Position numbers and translations under genes: made by a program | Assembly: GCA_026075535.2 (NCBI GenBank) | Contig: AP026538.1 | Span: 6,696,001 to 6,760,000, forward strand | Source: Tricholoma matsutake | Lineage: Eukaryota > Basidiomycota > Agaricomycetes > Agaricales > Tricholomataceae | Reading direction: 5' to 3' | Length of the DNA stretch: 64,000 nt | In this document: positions 55,840 through 64,000 of the stretch, piece by piece | Layout: each line of letters opens with the position of its first letter | How positions within the stretch are numbered: position 1 is the stretch's first letter | Notes under the pieces: generated by a model | The model's input: the letters and a program-made list of their open reading frames with translations, nothing else | Database searches by the model: none | What the model was told of the DNA's origin: nothing

Positions 55840-57402
55840 CATGGCCATGTCACACCTGACTGCCCACCAAGACATCTTGGCATCAATGGTACAAAAACCT
55901 GAGTACTTGTAACTGTTACATCAATCATTATTCCTGGTCATATCATTTCTAGCAAGCTTTTACCCTCTCATGCAGATACACCACTTTCAGAGTTCCCTGA
56001 AGTTCTGTTCATGCTTTACAAGGCCAAGCATCTTTGTACATGATCATCTGAAGTGGGAAACTCCATGACTACCAGTCCCCCTGTAAGCTCAACTACTGCT
56101 TCTGATAGTGATCCCATCAGTCTGCTTTCTGAGCCTTCTCAGGTGGAGGACCCTCATAATCCTGACCAGCCCACATCTGAGGTCCAGCAAGAACTGTGGT
56201 TTGAGGACCTGGATGATGTGGATATTTCATAACTGGTTGCAGGAAACAATGACAGGGTGTTGGGGGTGTTGGTGAACAGTGACTCAGGTTAGGAATAGTG
56301 ACAAGGCTAGGGAATGATGATGAGGGCAGGGAACAGTGACAATGGGGGAATGATGGGGAATGATGGGAGGATCCAAGAGAACAGCATGGAGTGATGAAAT
56401 GAGGGGGAAGTGTTTCAGGTCCACTGTTATCAGAAAAATTATTGAAAATAGTCAAACATGAACACCTGGGGAAACTGTGGCATGTTTTGAGAAGGGGGTG
56501 CGATGCAGGGGTCCAACAATGAGAGGAAGGGCTGGGGAAAGGATTGGGGTTGATAGATGGATGGGGGGTGTCAAATCTGTAGGTCAACTTAGCAGTGTGT
56601 GCCATCATTTTTGGGTGGTGAGTTCCATTGTTTCTGGGCTGTGGCTTGTGGTCTAGAGTGGGGTAGAGTGGGGGATCAACTGTCATCAACTGACACATTG
56701 ATGATGATGTGGTAGGGGTGTATGGCGATTGGTGGTGTTTGACAGGAGAGGAGGTGTCAGGCTGGGGGGAGCAGGGGGTGGTAGGCAGCTTCCCAGGGCT
56801 TCATGCAGGATGGAGGGGCTGGCAGGGTGGTTCCATTGAGTACACAGCACATTTTGATGAATGGGTTTGCTTGTCATCATGCGACTTGGTCTGCTGGGCT
56901 GTAGACCATCATTGGGGGTTGTTGCCTGCCTGAGTAGCTGTCTCTGAGGTGGTGTTATTCTTTTGGGTGCTAGACATCACTTTAGTTGTAGTTTTGGCAG
57001 TGGTTGTAACAGCTTTCCTTGCTGTTGTTGGTTGTGATGTGGTGGTGGCAAGGGGTGGCTCAGGGTGTGAAACACAGGGCTGGGGACTTGGCTGGGAGTT
57101 GCTTGGGTGTCAGATTAGTCAGTTGCTTTGGGAGTTTTTGCTCCCTACTTGGTAGTCAGGGGCATGGATTGTGCAGGTTTTGCATAGGCTGGCTTTGTAC
57201 ATCTAATAGATCTGAGTGGTCTAACACTTCTTTGTTGACTTCTTCAATATTTAACAAATGAAATCTATTATTTGACAATGAGGGCACACCACATTTCCCA
57301 TCTCTTATGCAATGTCCTCCCTGTCAATCTGGGCTATGTCTGATTCTCATGCCAGATTGAAGTCCTGTTGCCATTCCTCTTTTTCTTCCAGTGTCATGAA
57401 CC
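55840..57402. other. unassigned stretch, possible decayed two-exon ORF on the plus strand
   Basis: From 55,846 a plus-strand frame (MAMSHLTAHQDILASMVQKP) meets a GTAACTG...TTTCTAG intron-like stretch. A later frame at 56,063-56,230 reads TTSPPVSSTTASDSDPISLL and LWFEDLDDVDIS then TAA. Neither is recognised. 56,240-57,300 is G/T-rich low-complexity DNA. Confidence 0.35.
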
Positions 57403-58475
57403 TTATATTGAAGGGTTGCAGGCAGTCTGGTTTTTACTCCTGCATCTGAAGCAGGAGGGTTTTTTCCATGTGTCCTCTGTTTTGACTGGGGTGGGGTTAC
57501 TAGAAGCAGATAGTAGGGGGTGGGGTATTGGTGAATGAGGGTTTGTTTGTAGCCCATTGAGATGGTGGTGGGTTCTGTGGGAATACTGATGTGGATGAAG
57601 CTCTGGTAGGCTGAGTTTGCAGGGTCCCATGGAAGACTGTGTTAGTAGTGAGATTCTCATTGCACCTAACAGTGGCTTGATACCATGCCTTGGGGTCATT
57701 GTTGTCAGGTTGACCTATTCCCAGAAGAGCAATCTGGTCCTGAATTTCTCATTGTAACCCACAGCAGAACTTGACCACAATTGCCAATCCTTCAGAGTAC
57801 CCACCTAATTTGATCAACTTGTGGAAACTATCTACATAGTTACTAGTCACCTATGGATTGCTGCCCTTGGTGATACTCAGCAGTTTCTAGCTTCGTGAGT
57901 GATAGTTGTGCCTCATTCTTGGGGCAAAACTCATCTACTACTGCATCATGGAATTCTGCCCAAGTGCAATATTTGGGGTTGCCCATCCTGGCTTCATGTC
58001 ACATCATGGGGTCAGCAAAAAGTGCAGCTTGTCCCGACTTCATGAATGTGGTTGCCCAGTGGATGCTGGCATCATCATGCTCAAATTGTTCTGGTGCCAA
58101 TCACATGTATAGCTGGCACAAGTTGAGGAAGGCCCATCCCTTGGAGCGGTCTCTGTTGAACTTGCTGGGTGGTGAAGGCCCAAGGCCTACTTTTTTCTGC
58201 AGTTTTCCTGTTGGATTTGTGAGTATCAATTGCTCATACTTTTCTGCTAATTCATGTACTTGATTGGCAAGGGTGGGGTTTTTGGCCTTCAAATCACTGA
58301 TTTCTCCCTTGAGTGTTTCTAGTTTCTGTTCTAGTTTCTCAATAGTCATCGCATGAGTCTCTGGCATGGTGGGCAAAAGGGTTGTTCTGGTACTGTTATT
58401 ATGGAAGGTCTGCATTATGACATGTTGTTCTCTACTGAAAATTTTGCATGGAAATACATGGGAAACCCAGTTCAT
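57403..58475 (-). pseudogene. gag relic E5 of another gypsy
   Basis: Starts MNWVSHVFPCKIFSREQHVI at 58,475 with a coiled coil (LEQKLETLKGEISDLKAKNP). It continues after stops with SIHWATTFMKSGQAALFAD, WAEFHDAVVDEFCPKNEAQL and LAIVVKFCCGLQ. The order of blocks parallels G1 gag (FTYMKSE, FRAEFVRHFCPLNE, LPVVVKF), so it is a related family. No pol follows to the left. Confidence 0.75.
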
Positions 58476-58504
58476 GTTTCTTAAGAGAGAATTCTGCTGG
58501 AGTG

Positions 58505-58650
58505 GTGTGAGGCACCACTCCAGGTGATCACATGACTCTGTTAATAGAACTGTAGGTAGTCACATGTTAGTAGTCGATCATTGCTATACCATCCCACTCG
58601 CAATTCTGGCAAGGAGACCTCCAGTGTCTCCATCTTGGTGATGAGAGTGG
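58505..58650 (-). repeat. LTR or leader remnant in front of E5 gag
   Basis: Shares ordered blocks with 43,140-43,290 and lies just upstream of the E5 gag start, as expected for the end of a 5' LTR. Confidence 0.5.
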
Positions 58651-59061
58651 TATTCTTGCTTCAACATGCTACAAGCTGCTTTTCTTGGCTTTTCTTGGGC
58701 TTTTTCAAGTTCTGTTGTCTATTCTAAGGCTTTCTCATTTACTTCTGATCTTCTCTGGCCACCCTGTCACTGAAATTGGTCCACCATAACCCACAACCCG
58801 TAAACCATAAACTATACAACCATAGAATAACAGTTCAAAAACATGCCTGGCCCTGGATATCAGAAGAAGTCCTCAAAAAAGTGAACTACTGCTCCCAATG
58901 CTGTTACGATTTGTTATCTGGACCTGCAAGACCGGGCACTTCATTTTTCTGTTTGACTTGACTCACTTCTGATGGGAGACACCTTGACACATGGCGACTC
59001 CATGCACCCAAATCCACTCCCACACACACCGTGGTATGACAACCCCTTTACATGAGGTCCA

Positions 59062-59121
59062 TGACATTGGATCCTTGACATTGGATCTGTGACATTGGAC
59101 GCCTCATGCAAAGCATGAGGC
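59062..59121 (+). repeat. triple 14-bp repeat and hairpin upstream of the E6 TATA box
   Basis: TGACATTGGATC occurs at 59,062 and 59,076 and as TGACATTGGACG at 59,090, a 14-base period. The hairpin GCCTCATGC-AAA-GCATGAGGC follows at 59,101-59,121. Repeats like this in U3 often act as transcription enhancers. Confidence 0.7.
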
Positions 59122-59202
59122 CTATTGTTTCTATTGTTCTTGTCTATATTTACCTGATAAGCATCTCACCTTCCGATTGGACGATAGATAGTCCTGGAAC
59201 AG

Positions 59203-59209
59203 TATATAA
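59203..59209 (+). promoter_or_regulatory. TATA box of E6
   Basis: TATATAA about 25 bases after the reverse CCAAT (cgattgg) and about 80 bases before the first leader hairpin; transcription would start near 59,230-59,240. Confidence 0.6.
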
Positions 59210-59284
59210 GCTGTAGCTACACTCTGTGTATTCTCCAGCTTGACCTAATTCAAATAACAGTCTTAGACTCAACCAAAACCCTCA

Positions 59285-59491
59285 ACAGCTTAGGAAGCCC
59301 CTAGCTGTGATAACTCAAACTCGACAGTTGGAAAGCCTCCAACTGTGATACACAAACCGACGGTCTACTCAGAAAGCCTCTGAGTATGGAGAGCCGTATC
59401 GACTTAGGAAGCACCAAGTCCCGAACAGAACCCAATACAGTAAGAAAGCCTCTTACTGCAAGAACTGATACAGTTGGAAAGCCTCCAACTG
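59285..59491 (+). other. array of six hairpins with a common AAGCC loop in the E6 leader
   Basis: Hairpins lie at 59,285-59,308, 59,324-59,346, 59,366-59,386, 59,401-59,420, 59,438-59,458 and 59,471-59,491. Five have the loop AAGCC and one has AAGCA. Left arms are ACAGCTTAGG, ACAGTTGGA, TACTCAGA, GACTTAGG, CAGTAAGA and CAGTTGGA, and the right arms are their complements, with one bulged base in the first and fourth. Stem sequence varies while pairing is kept, which points to an RNA structure. It lies between the TATA box and gag. Confidence 0.8.
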
Positions 59492-59819
59492 CAACATACA
59501 AAGACTAGGCTGAGTTGAGACCTATAGTCTTAACAAAAGGTCAAGCTCATCTACACCGTCCACCTACCTAGGTGCAGACACAACATCTTGCAGACAAAGC
59601 CCAGATAGACCTCCAACTGGAGCATCATCATCAGAAAGAACCCCGTGGTATAGATACCAGGGTCGACTAGTACAATACTTGGAACCAGCACAGAAGTGGT
59701 TCTCAAGGAGAACCAGTGATGAAGAACCCCGATACCTCGAGGAAGAGGATTTTAGACCCTTAGATAAAGAAGAAACCCCAGAACGAGATCCATTCTCCCT
59801 ATCCAATGACAACGCCAAC

Positions 59820-60669
59820 ATGTCTACCAAACCCACCACATCTACCAAGGAGATTAGAATCCGAACCCCCTCTGACTTCACAGGGGACCAAACAAGAACT
59901 GCAAAGTTCTTACAAGAAGTAAAACTCTATTTGAGAGTGAACCATGGAATCTATGACACCGATGAAAAGAAAATCATCTTTGCGTTGTCATTTATGAACA
60001 GAGGAACCGCCGCACCCTGGGCACAGACATGGGCAGAGAAGGAAGACCTAGGAACATGGTCGACCTTCGAAGTGGCGCTCAAAATGGCATTCACACTGAT
60101 TGACGAAGCTGGCAGAGCCAGGACAGACATGAAAACATTGAAGCAGGGACAGGACCTGGAGGACTACATAGCGCAGTTCCGAATCCTGTGAGAGAAGGCA
60201 GGAATCAATGACGACACCGCCCTCATTGAGCTCTTCATGGATGGGCTGAACCCAAGACTCCTCGAGAGAGTCTTTAACATGGAAACAATCCCCACCACGT
60301 TAGAAGAGATGATCAACGCCGCCTCCAAGTATGGCGGACAATGGAGAAGAGCAAGGGCCATAGCTGGGAAGGCACAAGAGGCCTTAGCAAGGAAGCTGCC
60401 CAACTCCAAATCAAAGGAAGGTCCACTCGAGATTAACCAACTCTCCAATCAAGAAAGGATCGAGCATATGAAGAAGGGATTATGCTTTGTGTGCCACCAA
60501 CCAGGACACAGAGCAACCAAACATAAGAAAGGGGAGACAAGGACCGAGGACTGGCCTTTCCCAAAGAACAAAGGCAGAGAAGCCTACTTCAAGATCTGAG
60601 CGATCATGAAAGAACTCGACGAAGAAGGAAAGGAGAAAGCTCTCACCTTAATAGGGGACGAGGGTTTTT
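59820..60669 (+). pseudogene. E6 gag
   Basis: The first ATG in frame is 59,820 (MSTKPTTSTKEIRIRTPSDF), though the frame is open from about 59,640. Blocks: AKFLQEVKLYLRVNHGIYDT, FALSFMNRGTAAPWAQTWAE and LNPRLLERVFNMETIPTTLE. The knuckle reads CFVCHQPGHRATKH, with His in place of the last Cys. TGA codons at about 60,189 and 60,597 interrupt the frame before TAA at 60,669; both fit CGA to TGA. Confidence 0.85.
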
Positions 60670-60688
60670 AAAGAGGTGGCCTGCCTCG

Positions 60689-63014
60689 ATGCCAGGTACC
60701 ACCGAACTCTCTGTCTGCTCTGTATTACTAGCCACTTTGAAGAATCAATCTATGTGTTTAGATATCAAAGTGCTAGGAGCAGGCAGAGGGAAAACCATTG
60801 AAACCAAAGCCCTACTTTACTCAGGAGCAGGAGGAATATTCATGAGCCACGAATTCGCAAAAAGCAGCGGATTCAAACTACACCCCCTGGAAAGGACAAT
60901 CAGGGTCAAGAACGTAGATGGAACCCCAAACAAGAAGGGGGAGATCTCCCACTACACCAAAGGATTCTTAACAATCAACGGAAGATCATTCCCGACAACC
61001 TTCCTCATTGCAGGATTAGGGAAAGAATCAGTTATCCTGGGTCTACCATGGCTCAGAAGAATCAACCCAGTGATCGACTGGAGAATTGGAACCTTCCAAT
61101 TCCAAATGACCGACCGAACCCACCCAGAATTCTCATTTGGGAAAGGGAAAACCCTCATTGGAAGGGTGCAAATGGAGAAATCCGACCACAAACCTCTGGC
61201 TTGGCGCCAGAGAACAGTCAAAGAAGAAGGGAAACCCTTCAAAGAAATGACAAGAGAGGAGAAATGGGCATGGGCACAAAAGATGGTCGCCCAAGCAAAA
61301 GAAAAGATGGGCCTCAAGACAGGGGCAAAAGAAGAAGAGCGACTTATGTGGCGCCACCTAGCCACTAAAGAACTAGAAAAGCTCGCCCTCGAAAAGAAAC
61401 GGAGGAATGAGGAACGGCTAACAAAATGCCAGAAAATTGCCGATAAAGCAAGGCAGATGGGAGAAGCCCTTCAGACTAAGCTGGGAAAGAACACAGTACC
61501 CACCAAAACAAGGAGAGCAACAATCGAAGAAGTGGAGGATGAAGAGATTGCAGTCACGACTCTTCAAGATGTGGAGCCCATTGGGCCACAAGACGAAGAA
61601 GACACTGGGAAGGAAAACCCAGCACCGGAAAACCACAAACAGGCAAAGGAACAAGCAATGGAACAACTGGAAGGGACACCCAAACTAAAGATCGAAGACG
61701 ATGAGCTACTGGTCGCCTACATCCGAGGAGAACCTGTCATTGGAATATTCGAACCAGCTAGGACACCACTGACAGAGGAATATGACGAGCCAAGATATGG
61801 ATATTCTCAGACGATGAAGACAATCTCTTGGATCGTAAAGGCAAAAGGATCACTGCGATATGCTTATGGACAAAATATCTGGATTAGGGCAAAGACATCG
61901 GTCTCTCAACACCTGACACATAAGAAGGAAGGAGACCCCAAACAGAAGACCCTAGATGAACTACTCCCCAGACAGTACAAGGAGTACCGATGGATATTTG
62001 AAAAGGAAGCATCGGAACGATTCCCAGAATCAAGACCCTGGGATCATGCGATCGAACTGAAAGCAGACTTTATGGCAAAGGATTGCAGGGTTTACCCATT
62101 GTCACCAGCAGAACAAAAGAAACTCGACGAGTTTCTCGATGAAAGCCTACAGAAGGGATACATTCGCCCATCGAAATCACCCATGGCATCGCCATTCTTC
62201 TTTGTTGCAAAGAAGGACTCGGATGCACTATGACCCTGCCAAGATTACAGGTATTTGAACAATGGAACGATCAAGAATACCTACCCGCTGCCACTGGTAG
62301 GAGACCTGTTGGACAAACTGAGAGGGGCAAAATGGTTTACAAAATTGGACATCCGATGGGGATATCACAATGTCAGAATCAAGGACGGATCAATGGAAGG
62401 CAGCCTTCAAGACAAATCGGGGGCTGTTTGAACCAACGGTGATGTTCTTTGGATTATGCAACTCACCAGCGACTTTCCAGGCAATGATGAACGAGATATT
62501 CCGCGACATGATCAGAGAAGGATGGCTCGTGATTTACATGGACGACATCCTGATATTCTCCAAGGATCAGAATGAACACCAGGAAAGGACAAAGAGAGTA
62601 CTGCAAAGACTGGCAGAAAATGATGTATACCTGAAGCTGGAGAAATGCAAGTTTGACGTCCACAAAGTGGAGTTCTTGGGTCTGATCATCCGACCCAACA
62701 AAATTGCCATGGACAACACAAAACTGGCAGGTATACAGGATTGGCCAACCCCAACAAATGTAAAGGCAGTCAGATCTTTCCTGGGATTTGGAAACTTCTA
62801 CAGGAAGTTTATCGGACATTTCGCGGAGACAAGCAGACCGCTTAATGAGCTGACAAAGAAGGACAAAACATTCAACTGGACAACCGAATGCAAACAGGCC
62901 TTTCAGACACTGAAAAGGAAATTTGCAGAAGCACCGGTACTGCTGATGCCAGACCCGACAAAGCCATTCACGATCGAATCAGACACCTCAAACATGCGAC
63001 AGGAGGAGTGCTGA
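60689..63014 (+). pseudogene. E6 protease and reverse transcriptase
   Basis: Starts MPGTTELSVCSVLLATLKNQ. The protease block reads ALLYSGAGGIFM where the family has LLDSGA, so the catalytic Asp is Tyr. ILGLPWLRRINPVIDW closes the fold, and a long charged linker follows. RT starts at GYIRPSKSPMASPFFFVAKK, has TGA at 62,231-62,233 and a two-base loss near 62,385. It resumes with [20 protein letters not shown] and VIYMDDILIFSKDQNEHQER (YMDD intact). A one-base loss near 62,990 ends this frame. Confidence 0.9.
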
Positions 63015-64000
63015 GACAAAGGGATATGAATGGAGACTGGCATCTGTGCAGATACATATCACATGCACTGACACCAACAGAACGGAACTATGAGATATAT
63101 GACAGGGAACCTCTGGCAATAGTACGATCGCTGGAAACTTGGAGACACTACTTGCTGGGTTCAGAACACCCAGTAGTAATCCTCTCGGATCACAAGAACC
63201 TAACGTACTTCCAGATGGCACAGAAACTGAACAGATGACAGGCAAGATGGAGCTTATTCCTATCGGAATTCGACTTGCAACTCGTCCATGTACCTGGATC
63301 TCAGATGGTACAGAGCGATGCGCTATCACGGAGAGTGGACCATATACCGGAAGAAGACAATGATAATGAAGACGTCACAATGCTGCCAGAAACAGTATTT
63401 GTGAAATTCATTGACACAGAAATGCATGATCTACTTGCGGGTAGTATCATGAAAGACGATCTGGTAAAAAGTGCAATCGAGGTGCTAAAGACAAAAGGAA
63501 TGCCGCCAATCAAATCGGCATTGGAAGATTGGAAAATAGAAGACGGCCTTCTATTCTTCCGAGACAGGTGCTATGTCCCAGACAACGGAGATCTACGGAG
63601 GAAGCTGGTGCAAAAATACCATGAAGGAGTAACCAGCGGACACCCGGGACAATGGCAGACAACAGAAATAATCAGGAGAGACTACTGGTGGCCAGGAATG
63701 ATGACATACATCAAGAACTATGTCGCTGGATGTGCCACATGCCAGCAAATAAAGGTCAATACCCACCTGATGACACCCCCACTGCAACCGATCAAATCCG
63801 AAGCGACAAGACCATTCGCGATGGTGATGACAGATTTCATAACTGACCTACCAGAGTCCGATGGTTATGATACACTCATGGTCATGGTAGACCATGGGCT
63901 TATGAAGGGGGTAATTTTTATCCCTTGCAGGAAAACTGTGGATGCACTGGGAGTGGCCACCCTCTACCTAGACAACGTCTACAAACAATTTGGCCTCCTG
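62985..64000 (+). pseudogene. E6 RNase H and integrase, cut by window edge
   Basis: RNase [41 protein letters not shown] and [17 protein letters not shown], with a TGA at 63,236. Integrase then runs open to the edge with KYHEGVTSGHPGQWQTTEII, CATCQQIK, MVMTDFITDLPESDGYDTLM and LYLDNVYKQFGLL. The second Asp and the Glu of the core would lie beyond the window. Confidence 0.9.

Larger units (their letters stand above)
59029..64000 (+). mobile_element. Ty3/gypsy retrotransposon E6, running off the right edge
   Basis: Gag, protease, RT, RNase H and integrase lie in order on the plus strand. The LTR start is not certain; TGGTATGACAACCCC at 59,029 is a candidate, and no second LTR is in the window. 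U3-like repeats, a CCAAT (reverse, 59,174-59,180), a TATA box and a structured leader precede gag. Frames are broken by several TGA codons and two small deletions, so it is inactive. Confidence 0.85.

Noticed and set aside
56117..56698. 193-codon open frame on the minus strand
   Set aside because: Composition is almost only His, Pro, Ser and Cys from a G/T-rich tract; no domain or splice context.
59285..59491. Regularly spaced repeated words, considered as a CRISPR-like array
   Set aside because: Repeats are short hairpins with changing stems, spacers are of unequal length, and the organism is a fungus; a structured RNA leader explains it better.

Overview
The window looks like a chromosome piece of a basidiomycete fungus, most likely an Agaricomycete. 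Coding exons are broken by many short GT...AG introns of about 50 bases. The recognisable host genes (KRE6/SKN1-type GH16 protein, V-ATPase subunit E, RBM18-like protein, ribosomal protein uL14, small-subunit catalase) are ordinary fungal genes. The rest is dominated by Ty3/gypsy LTR retrotransposons, a tyrosine-recombinase retroelement and small hAT-like elements. All identifications rest on reading translations and repeats by eye; no database search was run.

Layout. Bases 1-9,000 are a compact host gene block: a cut-off gene with a GT2-associated N-terminal region (-), the KRE6/SKN1-like protein (+), V-ATPase subunit E (+), a DUF1275 membrane protein (-), an RBM18-like RNA-binding protein (+) and ribosomal protein L23/uL14 (-). 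Bases 9,754-13,486 hold a decayed tyrosine-recombinase element on the minus strand with the A1-internal-B1-A2-B2 repeat order of Ngaro/PAT elements and no reverse transcriptase. Bases 15,487-35,041 are a nest. A chromodomain gypsy copy (G2) was entered by a second gypsy (E2, LTRs 15,585-16,770 and 30,814-31,988). E2 was then entered in its RNase H region by a young gypsy (G1, 20,361-26,408, 5-bp target duplication, almost identical LTRs). G2 also carries an 826-bp hAT-like MITE. E2 holds a spliced antisense gene with a six-cysteine cluster between integrase and 3' LTR, now broken by stops.

Bases 35,042-45,200 hold further relics: a SANT-like transposon gene fragment, a gypsy of another family (E4, 37,087-42,756, 5-bp target duplication) inside an unknown ORF, and a truncated casein kinase I pseudogene. 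A catalase gene (45,204-47,248, -) is the only clear host gene in the right half. Bases 50,107-55,839 are an old copy (G3) of the G1 family carrying a 320-bp foldback MITE. Another gag relic follows, and a plus-strand gypsy (E6) runs off the right edge. The 5' leader of E6 has six hairpins sharing an AAGCC loop on differing but self-complementary stems.

G1, G2 and G3 are one family related to the chromodomain (Tf1/sushi-like) lineage, and their LTRs suggest self-priming. Old copies have lost CG dinucleotides to TG/CA, and several stops are best read as CGA to TGA, which fits deamination of methylated CpG. The most unusual items are the RT-less split-repeat element, the antisense cluster gene in E2, the hairpin array of E6 and an in-frame TGA shared by two gag copies of different age.
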